Source: Microbaculum marinisediminis (lineage in GTDB: Bacteria; Pseudomonadota; Alphaproteobacteria; Rhizobiales; Tepidamorphaceae). Taken from it: a stretch of 64,000 nucleotides of DNA. Of the stretch, positions 30,894-39,268 are shown piece after piece. A program made the translations under genes and the position numbers. The notes below the pieces were generated by a model. It did not search any database, was not told the DNA's origin, and saw nothing but the letters and a program-made list of their open reading frames with translations. Location of the stretch: assembly GCF_025397915.1 (NCBI RefSeq), contig NZ_JALIDZ010000003.1, positions 506,501 through 570,500 of the forward strand, in the 5' to 3' direction. Position 1 is the stretch's first letter. Every line of letters begins with the position of its first letter.

Positions 30894-31496
30894 ATGTCGG
30901 AAAAAATGATCATCGAAGAGGTGCCGGAACCGCACAAGCGCGAGAGCCGGCTGCGAGAAGCACTCAGCCGTGCGCGCCAGCAGGAGGCCGAGCGGTCCGA
31001 CGTCATCGTCGACTTGCGCGAGGCCGAGCTCGCCCGGCTGGAACTACTGCAGGACGCGCTGAGCGAGGTGTTCGACGAGATCCCCGAGGATACCGACTTG
31101 CTCGAATGCTCCCTCGTTCCCTCGACGCCGCCCAGACTGTGGGTCGACGTGCTCGGCCACGTGATGATGGGCCGCGACAAGCGCACCTACCGGTTCCTGA
31201 AGGATACCCGTCACGGTCGCCAGGTGATCCTGGAGACGACCAAACTCGACGAGATGGCCGGGCGCGTGACCGACTACGTGGCGCATCGGCTGCTCGAGCG
31301 CGAGCGGGCGCTGGAAAGCGATGCCGACGGCAAGACCGTCGTGCGGCTGGGCGAGACGGAGACGCCCGCCGGGCCGGACGAGCCGTCGCGTCGCTCAGGT
31401 GCGGTCTGGGGAACCGTGATCTTCACGTTTCTCGTCGGCGCGTTCGCCGGTGCGGCCGGTCTGTTCCTGGCCGGATTGCTGCTCACCGCGCCTTAG
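30894..31496 (+). CDS. uncharacterised protein, helical N-terminus and C-terminal membrane anchor
   Basis: I do not recognise this family. From ATG 30894 it has 200 residues: a charged, helix-prone region (about 10-60, RESRLREALSRARQQEAERSD), a compact middle part with LWVDVLGHVMMGRDKRTYRFLKDTRHGR, and one strongly hydrophobic segment at the end (VWGTVIFTFLVGAFAGAAGLFLAGLLL). It would be tail-anchored with the bulk in the cytoplasm. An open GTG start 63 bases upstream is possible. It follows the histidine kinase by 99 bases and its end overlaps the convergent phosphoesterase gene by 4 bases. Confidence 0.65.
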   Translation: MSEKMIIEEVPEPHKRESRLREALSRARQQEAERSDVIVDLREAELARLELLQDALSEVFDEIPEDTDLLECSLVPSTPPRLWVDVLGHVMMGRDKRTYRFLKDTRHGRQVILETTKLDEMAGRVTDYVAHRLLERERALESDADGKTVVRLGETETPAGPDEPSRRSGAVWGTVIFTFLVGAFAGAAGLFLAGLLLTAP

Positions 31497-32425
31497 ATCG
31501 CGCGAAAATCGCCGCCCGGCGCGGTGGATTGGCCGTTTTCGAACAGGGTCGTTTCCTGCAATTCCTGCAGTTCGCCGCCAATAAAGCCGCGCGTGCGCAA
31601 GCGGCAGGTCCAGGCGCCGGCGTTCCCCGAGACCTCGTAGAGATTGTACTGCGCGCCCGGCTTGCTGCCGTGCTCGAGCGCCGAGGCGGAGGGCACGCCG
31701 ACGACCGGCACCGGCTGGCGCGGTCCGGCGATCCAGTGCAGGCTCGCGCGGTGTTCGTGGCCGTGCAGCACCAGCTCGGCGCCGCAGTCGCCCAGCAGCG
31801 CGCGGAAGGCGCGGGCGTCGGTCATCCGCCGGTAGCGGTCGCCATGGGTGCGGATCGGGGTGTGGTGAACCAGCACGACGCGGAACAGGCCTTCGTGGGC
31901 GAGGTCCCGCAACAAGGGCTTCAGGCGCGCGATCTGGTCGCGGCCGATGCGGCCGGTCGCCATGAAGGGGGCCGAGACCACGGCCGACGAACAGCCGATG
32001 ATGGCCAGGGGGCCGCGCCGGCGCAGATAGGGGAAGCCGGAATGCGCGGCGGTATCGGGATCGCCCGCCATGTATTCGCGCCAGGCCAGCGCCGTGCCGG
32101 GAATGGCGCGGCGGGTGTAGGCGTCGTGATTGCCGGGAACCAGCGAGACGTGGTCGGGCGGGCCGAGGCTTTGCAGCCAGAGCCGGCAACTCTGCCACTC
32201 CGACGCGGTCGAGACGATCGCCAGATCGCCCGTCACCGCGATGTGGTCGGGCGACTGGTGCTCGAGATCGCCGGTCAGCGCGTCGAGAACGTCGCGGCGG
32301 TGGATCCGGTGACGGCTCCGCCGCCAGTTGATCCAGCCGAGCGCGCGCTTCGACACCAGCTCGCGGCGGAGCGGTGCGGTCTCGGGCGGTACGTGCGGGT
32401 CGGAAAGATGGGCCAGCCTGAACAT
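31493..32425 (-). CDS. calcineurin-like metallophosphoesterase
   Basis: 310 residues with the full di-metal motif set: LAHLSDPHV at residues 4-12, AVTGDLA, LVPGNHDAYT, VLVHHTPI and HGHEH. The family hydrolyses phosphomono- or diesters, and the layout resembles the Icc/CpdA-like group, but the substrate cannot be read. No signal peptide, so cytoplasmic. Convergent with the preceding unknown gene. Confidence 0.9.
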   Translation of the reverse strand: MFRLAHLSDPHVPPETAPLRRELVSKRALGWINWRRSRHRIHRRDVLDALTGDLEHQSPDHIAVTGDLAIVSTASEWQSCRLWLQSLGPPDHVSLVPGNHDAYTRRAIPGTALAWREYMAGDPDTAAHSGFPYLRRRGPLAIIGCSSAVVSAPFMATGRIGRDQIARLKPLLRDLAHEGLFRVVLVHHTPIRTHGDRYRRMTDARAFRALLGDCGAELVLHGHEHRASLHWIAGPRQPVPVVGVPSASALEHGSKPGAQYNLYEVSGNAGAWTCRLRTRGFIGGELQELQETTLFENGQSTAPGGDFRAI

Positions 32426-32774
32426 CGCCCGCGGTTCTACCGTTCGCGGGCGATATTGGCCAGACGGGTCGTCAGTTGGACGAGAACGTCATCAGCGTCG
32501 CGGCGATGCGCCCGTCGCGCATGTCGACCGCAGGATGCCAATGATAAGCCCGGCGGCTGAAGAGGCGCCAAAACATGATCTGCTCCATTTGGTAAAGTGA
32601 AGGCGCCGAACAGGGTGCCTTGCTTGCGGTGGAGATAGATGTTGCACTGCAATATTCCAAGGGCCACAAGAGCAGGTCTGCTTTGCGTGGCGCGCATGTC
32701 CGCTTAACAGGGTATCCAGTCAACGGACTATCCGGGGGGCGGACGGCGCGGACGCCCGGAAACGTGTCGGGACG
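32426..32774. other. 349-base region between metallophosphoesterase and Nudix genes
   Basis: Lower GC than its surroundings between about 32560 and 32720. It holds a small minus-strand open frame listed separately and the upstream region of the Nudix gene. No RNA gene or clear terminator was recognised. Confidence 0.4.
32472..32576 (-). CDS. possible 34-residue small protein
   Basis: An ATG with GGAG six bases upstream opens a 34-codon frame: MFWRLFSRRAYHWHPAVDM, ending in TLMTFSSN. It is basic and aromatic at the N-terminus. The frame is open further upstream but without a better start. No family recognised; support is the ribosome site and the otherwise empty 349-base gap. It could be chance. 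Confidence 0.3.
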   Translation of the reverse strand: MFWRLFSRRAYHWHPAVDMRDGRIAATLMTFSSN

Positions 32775-33227
32775 ATGCGACGACTGCTGAAACTACTCCT
32801 GCGGCCCTGGTGGCTGTTGAATCGCGGCATGACGCTCGGCGTCAGGGCCGTCGTCGCGCGCGACGGCAAGGTGTTCCTTGTGCGCCATTCCTACCTGCCG
32901 GGCTGGTATCTGCCGGGTGGCGGCGTCGAGCGCGGCGAAACGGTGCTCGACACCTTGACCCATGAGTTGCGCGACGAGGGCAATATCGTCCTTGAGGAAC
33001 AGCCGCGGCTGTTCGGCGTCTATTCCAACGAGGCCGACCATCGCGGCGATCACGTGGTCCTGTTCGTCGCCGGGGCCTGGCGGCAGGACGGCGCGTTCCG
33101 TCCCACCATGGAAATCGTCGAAGCCGGCTTCTTCGCCCTGGACGATCTGCCGGAGGGCACCACGCCGGCGACGCGGCGCAGGCTCGCCGAGGTGTTCGAC
33201 GGCGCCCTGCCGGACACGCGCTGGTAG
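32775..33227 (+). CDS. Nudix hydrolase with a divergent Nudix box
   Basis: A 150-residue Nudix-fold protein with an amphipathic N-terminal part (MRRLLKLLLRPWWLLNRG), GVRAVVARDGKVFLVRHSY and PGWYLPGGGVERGET. The box reads G-x5-E-x7-H-E-L-x-D-E-x-N where the consensus has R-E-U-x-E-E-x-G: Arg is His, one metal-ligand Glu is Asp, and the final Gly is Asn. Metal binding by the remaining Glu/Asp set is still possible. Substrate unknown. Monocistronic; converges with the GST-like gene 4 bases later. Confidence 0.85.
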   Translation: MRRLLKLLLRPWWLLNRGMTLGVRAVVARDGKVFLVRHSYLPGWYLPGGGVERGETVLDTLTHELRDEGNIVLEEQPRLFGVYSNEADHRGDHVVLFVAGAWRQDGAFRPTMEIVEAGFFALDDLPEGTTPATRRRLAEVFDGALPDTRW

Positions 33228-33230
33228 GGT

Positions 33231-34211
33231 TCAGGCCGCCTTCAGCCGTGCCCGGTCGTGCGGTGCGGTCATGTCGATCAGCGGGCCGGCGGGAATGATG
33301 CCTGTCGGGTTAATCGAGCGATGGCTGGTGTAGTAGTGGCGCTTGATGTGATCGACGTCGACCGTCTCGGCGATCCCGTGCACCTGATAGAGGTCGCGCA
33401 GATAGCCGAACAGGTTGGGATAGTCGACGATGCGGCGGATGTTGCACTTGAAATGGCCGAAATAGGCCGGATCGAACCGTACCAATGTCGTGAACAGCCG
33501 CCAATCGGCCTCGGTGAGGCTGTCTCCGGTCAGGTAGCGCCAGCTGGACAGGCACTTTTCCAGCGCGTCGAGGCTGGTGAACAGCCTCGTCACGGCCTCG
33601 TCGTAGGCCGCCTGGGTGGTGGCGAAGCCGGCCCGGTAGACGCCGTTGTTCACGGTCTCGTAGACGGTCGCGTTGATCCGGTCGATTTCGGCGCGAAGCG
33701 GCGCGGGGTAGAGGTCGACGTGCGGGTTGCCGCCGACTGCGTCGAAGGCCGAATTGAGCATCCGGATGATGTCGGCGGATTCGTTCGAGACGATGGTCTC
33801 GCGCTGCTTGTCCCACAGCACCGGGACCGTGACGCGGCCGGTGTAGCGCGCGTCGGCCTGCAGGTAGATCGCGGAAAGGCGCCGCTGGCCGTAGAGCGGA
33901 TCGGGAAAGGCGTCGCTGAATTCCCAGCCTTCGTCGGCCATCGTCGGCGCGACGCCGGATACGCCGATGTGGGCCTCCAGCCCCTTCAGCACGCGGACCA
34001 CGAGCGTTCTGTGCGCCCACGGACAGGCCATCGAGACATAGAGGTGGTAGCGGCCGGGTTCCGCGGGAAAGCCGCCATCTCCCGTCGGACCGGGCGCGCC
34101 GTCCGGCGTGATCCAGTTGCGGAATTGCGTTTCGGGGCGGCGGAACTGGCCGTCCGAAGACCCCGGCCTCGGCTCGTCGCTGCGCCATATTCCCTCGACC
34201 AGTCGTCCCAA
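33231..34211 (-). CDS. glutathionyl-hydroquinone reductase (YqjG/PcpF-like, Xi-class GST)
   Basis: 326 residues from TTG 34211, with GGAG eight bases upstream. The catalytic Cys63 sits in YVSMACPWAHRTL, the same position and CPWAHR motif as in E. coli YqjG. Further family marks are ETIVSNESADIIRMLN, VYETVNNGVYRAGFATTQ and YLTGDSLTEADWRLF. Such enzymes reduce glutathionyl-hydroquinones. It is divergent from a LysR-type regulator, which probably controls it. The longer open frame upstream crosses the regulator's promoter region and is rejected. Confidence 0.92.
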   Translation of the reverse strand: MGRLVEGIWRSDEPRPGSSDGQFRRPETQFRNWITPDGAPGPTGDGGFPAEPGRYHLYVSMACPWAHRTLVVRVLKGLEAHIGVSGVAPTMADEGWEFSDAFPDPLYGQRRLSAIYLQADARYTGRVTVPVLWDKQRETIVSNESADIIRMLNSAFDAVGGNPHVDLYPAPLRAEIDRINATVYETVNNGVYRAGFATTQAAYDEAVTRLFTSLDALEKCLSSWRYLTGDSLTEADWRLFTTLVRFDPAYFGHFKCNIRRIVDYPNLFGYLRDLYQVHGIAETVDVDHIKRHYYTSHRSINPTGIIPAGPLIDMTAPHDRARLKAA

Positions 34212-34244
34212 AGTCTCGTCTCCTTGCTCGTGTGGGGCCGCGAT

Positions 34245-34280
34245 CGGCCCATCGTGCGGCCCATCGGTTGGCCCGTCCTT
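34245..34280. repeat. three 12-bp direct repeats in the GST/LysR divergent promoter
   Basis: CGGCCCATCGTG (34245-34256), CGGCCCATCGGT (34257-34268) and a weaker TGGCCCGTCCTT (34269-34280) are head to tail in the 145-base divergent region. The 12-bp period is close to one helical turn, so tandem regulator sites are possible. Confidence 0.5.
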
Positions 34281-34356
34281 CTGGGACTTACGTAGCGGTT
34301 GATAGCGAGTCGAAAAGGCCGTAGTGATCGATGATATTGTTGCCGAAGGCTGAACA

Positions 34357-35301
34357 ATGGACCGGATGGCGGAGATCGAAACCTTCGTCCAGGTTGCCGA
34401 ATCCGGGGGGATCGGAGCGGCGGCCGAGCGACTGGGGGTTGCCAAATCGGCGGTGAGCCGCCGCCTGAAGGAGCTCGAGGAGCGCCTCGGCGTGCGGCTC
34501 GTCAACCGCACGACACGGCAGCTGAGCCTTACCGATACCGGCAAGACCTATTACGAGCGGGCGGTCCAGATCCTCGCCGATCTCGAGGATGCCGACCAGA
34601 ACGCCGCCGCGCTGCACGGGGCGCTGTCGGGCCGGCTCAAGATCGCCGCGCCGCAGTCCTTCGGCGTGATGCACCTGACGCCGGCGGTGACCGGTTTCCT
34701 GAACAATCATCCGGAACTGTGGATCGACCTCGACCTGAACGACCGGCGCGTCGACCTCGTCAACGAGGGGTTCGACCTGGCGGTCCGTATCGGCCGGCTC
34801 GAGGATTCGAGCCTGATCGCGCGGCGCCTGGCGCCGGTGCGCAACGTCGTCTGCGCAAGCCCCGACTACCTCGCCCGGCACGGCATGCCCGAACGCCCGG
34901 AAGACCTGATGGCGCACACCTATCTGCGCTATTCGAACGTGCCGGAACGGCGGGTGTTCAGCTGGATCGACGAACACGGCCGCGAGCGCGTCGTCAATCC
35001 GAAGGCGCGGCTCGTCTCCAACAACGGCAACATGCTGCAGGCCGCGGCGGAGGCGGGGCTCGGCATCATCTCGCAGCCGACATTCCTGGTCTATCAGTCG
35101 ATCCGCGAGGGGCGCCTGGTGCCGATCCTGACCGACATCGAATGGTGGCAGCTCGGCGCCTACGCGCTCTATCCGCCCGGCCGGCATCTGTCGGCGAAGG
35201 TGCGCGCCTTCGTCGACCATCTGGCCACCTGCTTCGGCGACCCGCCCTACTGGGACGATCTCGGCGCCGCCGGCCCGGTCGTGCGGGCAATGGCGGGCTA
35301 G
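34357..35301 (+). CDS. LysR-type transcriptional regulator
   Basis: 314 residues: N-terminal winged helix-turn-helix (AEIETFVQVAESGGIGAAAERLGVAKSAVSRRLKELEERLGVRL, residues 4-48) and a C-terminal type-2 periplasmic-binding-like effector domain. The DGRLKI-like linker and LVNEGFDLAVRIG match the subgroup that regulates adjacent oxidoreductases or GSTs. Start ATG 34357; an in-frame ATG at 34366 is an alternative. Divergent from the glutathionyl-hydroquinone reductase gene, its likely target; a quinone or aromatic inducer is a guess. Confidence 0.93.
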   Translation: MDRMAEIETFVQVAESGGIGAAAERLGVAKSAVSRRLKELEERLGVRLVNRTTRQLSLTDTGKTYYERAVQILADLEDADQNAAALHGALSGRLKIAAPQSFGVMHLTPAVTGFLNNHPELWIDLDLNDRRVDLVNEGFDLAVRIGRLEDSSLIARRLAPVRNVVCASPDYLARHGMPERPEDLMAHTYLRYSNVPERRVFSWIDEHGRERVVNPKARLVSNNGNMLQAAAEAGLGIISQPTFLVYQSIREGRLVPILTDIEWWQLGAYALYPPGRHLSAKVRAFVDHLATCFGDPPYWDDLGAAGPVVRAMAG

Positions 35302-35336
35302 ATCCGGCCCGGCCTCCTGTCACAGGTTTATAACTT

Positions 35337-35363
35337 GACTTTCAAAGTCGATAATCTTATCGA
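35337..35363 (+). promoter_or_regulatory. two adjacent palindromes upstream of bfd, candidate iron-regulator site
   Basis: GACTTTCAAAGTC (35337-35349) is a perfect palindrome around one base. It is followed directly by TCGATAA-TC-TTATCGA (35348-35363), 7-bp arms with a 2-base centre. The GATAAT/TTATC halves resemble a Fur-type box. It lies 50-80 bases before the ferredoxin start in an AT-rich patch. Iron-dependent control of bfd and bfr is expected, but which regulator (Fur, Irr, RirA) cannot be read. Confidence 0.45.
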
Positions 35364-35415
35364 GGGTTGGTTGCGCCTGTAACTAATCTGGAACGATTCA
35401 AAACTGAGGCCAGCG

Positions 35416-35730
35416 GTGATCGTCTGTTCCTGCAATGCCCTGTCGGATCGCGAGATACGCGCGTGCCTGTCGCCGGGGCCGGACTGTCCCTTTACGCCGG
35501 CCCAGGTGTACCGGTGCCTGGGGTGCAGCCCGCAATGCGGGCGCTGTGCGCGCACGATCCGCGAGATCATGGACGCGGCCCTGCCGGCTGTGCACAGCGG
35601 CTGCGTGACGCAATGCAACGCCGTGTGCCCGCTGCGGGCCGAGGAGGCGGGCGATGGCGCGGCGGGCGGCCGGCTCGACGCGTTCGAGTTGGCCGAGGAG
35701 GCATATACCGACGGTCCCGTTCGCGTCTGA
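35416..35730 (+). CDS. bfd: bacterioferritin-associated ferredoxin, extended form
   Basis: A [2Fe-2S] protein that donates electrons to bacterioferritin for iron release. The Bfd domain has C4-x-C6 and C41-x2-C44 as cluster ligands, with extra cysteines at 34 and 37. E. coli Bfd has 64 residues; this one has 104, and the added tail contains CVTQCNAVC and an acidic stretch. GTG start at 35416 with GAGG seven bases upstream. bfr follows after 182 bases. A candidate iron-regulator operator lies upstream. Confidence 0.87.
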   Translation: MIVCSCNALSDREIRACLSPGPDCPFTPAQVYRCLGCSPQCGRCARTIREIMDAALPAVHSGCVTQCNAVCPLRAEEAGDGAAGGRLDAFELAEEAYTDGPVRV

Positions 35731-35820
35731 GCCTCGTTTCGGCGCCGATTGCCGCACCGTCTCCCTGTTCCTATCCAAAATCGCGAAAAATGCGCTAGCT
35801 TGACGGCATCGCTGATGTCC

Positions 35821-35853
35821 GATCGCGATCAGGCCGGAAGGCGGTTCTTCCGG
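35821..35853 (+). promoter_or_regulatory. palindrome and hairpin in the bfr leader
   Basis: GATCGCGATC (35821-35830) is a perfect 10-bp palindrome, and CCGGAAG (35834-35840) pairs with CTTCCGG (35847-35853). They lie 60-90 bases before the bfr ATG, which has a strong AGGAGG-like site. A regulatory role or a weak terminator for bfd is possible. Confidence 0.3.
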
Positions 35854-35912
35854 CGATGGTCGAAATTTTCCCCAAGTCACCGGTACGCTGCGGCAGAAGG
35901 AGGAGTTTTGTC

Positions 35913-36392
35913 ATGAAAGGCGACGCGAAAGTCATCGAATACCTCAACAAGGGCCTGCGGTCCGAGCTGACGGCGGTCAGCCAGTACTGGCTGCACTACC
36001 GGCTGCTGGAGGACTGGGGCTTTCTCGACCTCGCCAAGAAATGGCGCGAGGAATCGATCGAGGAGATGGGCCATGCCGACAAGTTCATCGCGCGGATCAT
36101 CTTTCTCGAGGGCTTTCCGAACTTGCAGGAGCTGAACCCGCTGCGCATCGGCGAAAACGTCCAGGAAATCCTCGAGGTCGACCTGGCCGGGGAATACGAG
36201 GCGCGCACGCTCTATCTGGAAGCGGCCAAGTACTGCGACTCCGTCAATGACCGGGTGTCGAAGAACCTGTTCGAGGAGCTGGCCACCGACGAGGAGGGGC
36301 ATATCGACTTCCTCGAAACCCAGCTCGACCTGATCGAGAAGGTGGGCGTGCAGCTGTATTCCCAGAGACACATGGGCGGCCTCGGGGACTGA
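35913..36392 (+). CDS. bfr: bacterioferritin
   Basis: Iron-storage protein with a 24-mer cage. All ferroxidase ligands are at their canonical positions: Glu18, Glu51, His54, Glu94, Glu127 and His130; the haem ligand Met52 is present ([10 protein letters not shown]). 159 residues, family length. Start ATG 35913 follows GAAGGAGGAG; the open frame upstream is not used. It works with the ferredoxin encoded just upstream, which reduces stored Fe(III). A long hairpin follows the gene. Confidence 0.96.
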   Translation: MKGDAKVIEYLNKGLRSELTAVSQYWLHYRLLEDWGFLDLAKKWREESIEEMGHADKFIARIIFLEGFPNLQELNPLRIGENVQEILEVDLAGEYEARTLYLEAAKYCDSVNDRVSKNLFEELATDEEGHIDFLETQLDLIEKVGVQLYSQRHMGGLGD

Positions 36393-36406
36393 GGCCCGAA
36401 ACGACC

Positions 36407-36437
36407 GCAAGGCCGCGCTGGACCGGCGCGGCCTTGC
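36407..36437 (+). terminator. strong hairpin after bfr, no T-run
   Basis: GCAAGGCCGCGC (36407-36418) pairs perfectly over 12 bp with GCGCGGCCTTGC (36426-36437), loop of 7. There is no T-run behind it, so intrinsic termination is possible but not certain; mRNA 3'-end protection is an alternative. The 36438-36652 stretch that follows holds no recognised gene. Confidence 0.55.
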
Positions 36438-36652
36438 GTGATATCAGGGCCGACCTTCGACGGGAGAGACACCGCCCCATGTTGCGGATCGTAGAGCGAC
36501 GACGAGTTGGAACGCGCGAAAGCGCGTGCACCGCCGTTGCGCCCCGTCGCCCGCGCCGCCGCCTGTAAGAGCGTCGGCCAATCCCGACAGACCCACTGGA
36601 ACCGGCTCGCGGTCCCCGGGGCGCCCGACAAGACGCTCTCGGGACCCCTGAC

Positions 36653-37168
36653 ATGACCGCCCTGACCAAACCGATCGCCGAAATCCAGTACGAAGACCTT
36701 TCCCACCTCGAAATCGTCGAGGGCCTGCTCGACGAGGCGTTCGGGCCCGGCCGTTTCGCCAAGACCGCCTATCGGTTGCGCGAGGGAACGGTGCCGATAC
36801 CCGAGCTGAGCTTCGTCGCGACGCTGAAGGGGCGGCCGATCGGCGCGGTCCGGCTGTCGCCGATCACCATCGGCGGCGCCGAGGCGCTGTTCCTCGGACC
36901 GCTGGTGGTCCATCCCGACCACAAGAACCAGGGCTACGGGCTGACGCTGATGAACCGTGCGCTACATGCCGCCAGGCAGCTCGGCCATCGGCTGGTCGTG
37001 CTGGTCGGCGATGCGCCCTACTACGCGCGGGCGGGCTTCAAGCCGATCCCGCCCGGCCGGGTGAGGCTGCCGGGGCCGGTGGACCCGAACAGGCTGTTGG
37101 CGTGCGAACTCGTCGAGGGATCGCTCGACGCGGTCAGCGGTATGGCGCGGCCGGCGCCTCGTCGCTGA
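36653..37168 (+). CDS. GNAT family N-acetyltransferase
   Basis: 171 residues with the GNAT core: LSFVATLKGRPIGAVRLSPI (strands 2-4), LGPLVVHPDHKNQGYGLTLM for acetyl-CoA pyrophosphate binding (Q/R-x-x-G-x-G/A motif as NQGYG), and VVLVGDAPYYARAGFKP. It resembles the YhbS-type subgroup whose substrates are mostly unknown. Monocistronic, converging with the DUF4159 operon. Confidence 0.88.
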   Translation: MTALTKPIAEIQYEDLSHLEIVEGLLDEAFGPGRFAKTAYRLREGTVPIPELSFVATLKGRPIGAVRLSPITIGGAEALFLGPLVVHPDHKNQGYGLTLMNRALHAARQLGHRLVVLVGDAPYYARAGFKPIPPGRVRLPGPVDPNRLLACELVEGSLDAVSGMARPAPRR

Positions 37169-37189
37169 AGCCGCGCGTTCCCGGACCCG

Positions 37190-39265
37190 TCACCGGCCCT
37201 CGCGGTACCAGGCGGCGGTGAGGGTGGCCAGCAGTAGGACGAGGCCGAGCAGCCCGGCAAGTAGCGGCAGCGCCCGGACGCCGCGCAGGATGGAGGCGTC
37301 GGTGGTCTTGAGACCTAGCCAGTCGCTGCCGTGCATGCGCGTGGCCGTGCGCATGGGCAGCACGCGCGGCACGGACAGCCGGTCCGCATCGGCGACGCGG
37401 AACATGCCGCCGCCGGTTGCCTCGGCGATCGGGGCAAGGGCCCGTTCGGTCGAGAGGACGTCGGTGAACTCGCGCGGATTGTCGGGCCCGACATTGGCGA
37501 GCGTACGCAGGTCGCCCTGGCTGACGCGGTAGATGCCGAGGTCGGCGACCGGCGTCTTGCCGCGCCACAGGCCCGGCTCGATCTCCTCGAGCGTGAGTTC
37601 GACGACGTCGCCGGCCGGGGTCTCGACGCGGGCGGGCTCGGCGGTGTCGGCCATGGTGCGGCGCTCGATGACCAGTTCGTCGCCGCGGCCCTGGGCGATC
37701 AGCGCCTCTTCCTCGAGATCGTTTTCCTTCATCAGCCAGTGGGCGAGGCGGCGCAGCAGCGGAACATAGGGACCGCCGCCCTCGAAGCCGCGCGCCCACA
37801 GCCAGGCGTGGTCGGACAGCATCAGCGCGACGCGGCCCTCGCCCTCGCGCTCGACGACGAGCAGCGGCTTGTCGTCGGGGCCGGTCATCAGCGTGGCGCC
37901 GCGCGAGACGTCGGAATCGATCAGCCGGAACCAGCGGCTCCAGTCCGGCGCCTCGGCGCCCTCCAGGAGATCGCGGGTGATCGGATGGCGGCGGCCGGCG
38001 TCCGACAGGTCGGCGCGATAGGGCGTCTCGGTGACGGTCCCCGTCGGCGCGGCCGGCAGGACGGGCGCGAGCGGGGTGCGGTAGATGCTGCCGTTGTCGG
38101 CGTATTCCGGGCCGGCGGCGACCAGGACGGCGCCGCCGTCTTCGACGTAGCGCGCGATGTTGTCGTAGTAGAGCACCGGCAGCACGCCGCGGCTCTGGTA
38201 GCGGTCGAAGATGATGAGGTCGAACTCGTCGATCTTGACCGAGAACAGTTCGCGCGTCGGGAAGGCGATCAGCGACAGTTGCGAGATCGGCGTGCCGTCC
38301 TGCTTCTCCGGCGGCCGCAGGATGGTGAAGTGGACGAGGTCGACCGCGGCGTCCGACTTCAGGATGTTGCGCCAGGTGCGCTCGCCCGCATGCGGCTCGC
38401 CGGAGACCAGCAGCACCCTGAGATTGTCGCGGATGCCCTCGACGGTGATCACCGCCCGGTTGTTGAGCGTGGTGAGCTCGCCGGGGGCTTCCTCGGCCTC
38501 GATCTCGATGATGTTGCGGCCGCCATGGGCGATCTCGACGGGTACGGTGACGTTGTCGCCAAGCGTCACGTTCATGCCGGTGATTGGCTCGCCGTCGCGG
38601 GAGATGGTGACGCGGGCGCGCGGCGCGACCGGCCCGGTGTCTTCGCGCGGGCCGAGATCCTCCACGCGGAAGGTAATCTGCTGCTCCTGGCCGACGATGC
38701 CGAACCGCGGCGAGGAATGCACGACGAGGCGGCGGTCGCGCTCGCGGTCGTTGCCGGACAGCAGGACGTGCAGCGGCGCGTTGAAGCCGAGCTGCTCGGC
38801 GCGCTCTGGCACGTCGTGGACCTGACCGTCGGTGACCAGCACGGCGCCGGCGATGCGGTCGGAGGGCACGTCGGCGAGGCCGCGTTCGAGCGCGGTGAAC
38901 AGCTCGGTGCCGTCGGCGCCGGTCGAGGTGACGTCGATCCAGCGTGCCTCCAGTCCGCGCAGCCGGCCGATCCGCGCCTCCAGCTCGGCGCGCGCCGCGT
39001 CGGTCTCGGCCGTGCGCTCGGCGAGCGTCTGGCTGGCGCTGCGGTCGACGACGACCGCGACGACGCCGGGCAGGACCTCGCGGTCCTCTTCCTTCAGCGA
39101 GGGATCCAGCAGCGCCAGGATGAACAGGGTCGCGGCGAGCGCGCGCAGCCAGGCGCCGGGCACGCGCTGGACCAGGCCGAGCAACGAGACGGCCGCGACG
39201 CCGACGGCCAGCACCGCGATCAGCCGCCAGTCGACGAGGGGGGCGAAGTCGACGCTCCAGGTCAT
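37190..39265 (-). CDS. large membrane protein, last gene of the MoxR/DUF4159 operon
   Basis: 691 residues with two membrane segments at the N-terminus (LIAVLAVGVAAVSLLGLV; LRALAATLFILALLDP) and one at the C-terminus (ALPLLAGLLGLVLLLATLTA), leaving about 570 residues outside the membrane. The N-terminal soluble part has a VWA-like start (GVVAVVVDRSASQT, a DxS pattern, and GAVLVTDGQVHD). The middle has a glutamine-amidotransferase-like fold (LRVLLVSGEPHAGE, VEDGGAVLVAAGPEY). The final part is a beta-rich domain. Starts 3 bases after the DUF4159 gene. Function unknown; probable membrane-complex component with its neighbours. Confidence 0.8.
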   Translation of the reverse strand: MTWSVDFAPLVDWRLIAVLAVGVAAVSLLGLVQRVPGAWLRALAATLFILALLDPSLKEEDREVLPGVVAVVVDRSASQTLAERTAETDAARAELEARIGRLRGLEARWIDVTSTGADGTELFTALERGLADVPSDRIAGAVLVTDGQVHDVPERAEQLGFNAPLHVLLSGNDRERDRRLVVHSSPRFGIVGQEQQITFRVEDLGPREDTGPVAPRARVTISRDGEPITGMNVTLGDNVTVPVEIAHGGRNIIEIEAEEAPGELTTLNNRAVITVEGIRDNLRVLLVSGEPHAGERTWRNILKSDAAVDLVHFTILRPPEKQDGTPISQLSLIAFPTRELFSVKIDEFDLIIFDRYQSRGVLPVLYYDNIARYVEDGGAVLVAAGPEYADNGSIYRTPLAPVLPAAPTGTVTETPYRADLSDAGRRHPITRDLLEGAEAPDWSRWFRLIDSDVSRGATLMTGPDDKPLLVVEREGEGRVALMLSDHAWLWARGFEGGGPYVPLLRRLAHWLMKENDLEEEALIAQGRGDELVIERRTMADTAEPARVETPAGDVVELTLEEIEPGLWRGKTPVADLGIYRVSQGDLRTLANVGPDNPREFTDVLSTERALAPIAEATGGGMFRVADADRLSVPRVLPMRTATRMHGSDWLGLKTTDASILRGVRALPLLAGLLGLVLLLATLTAAWYREGR

Positions 39266-39268
39266 CGC

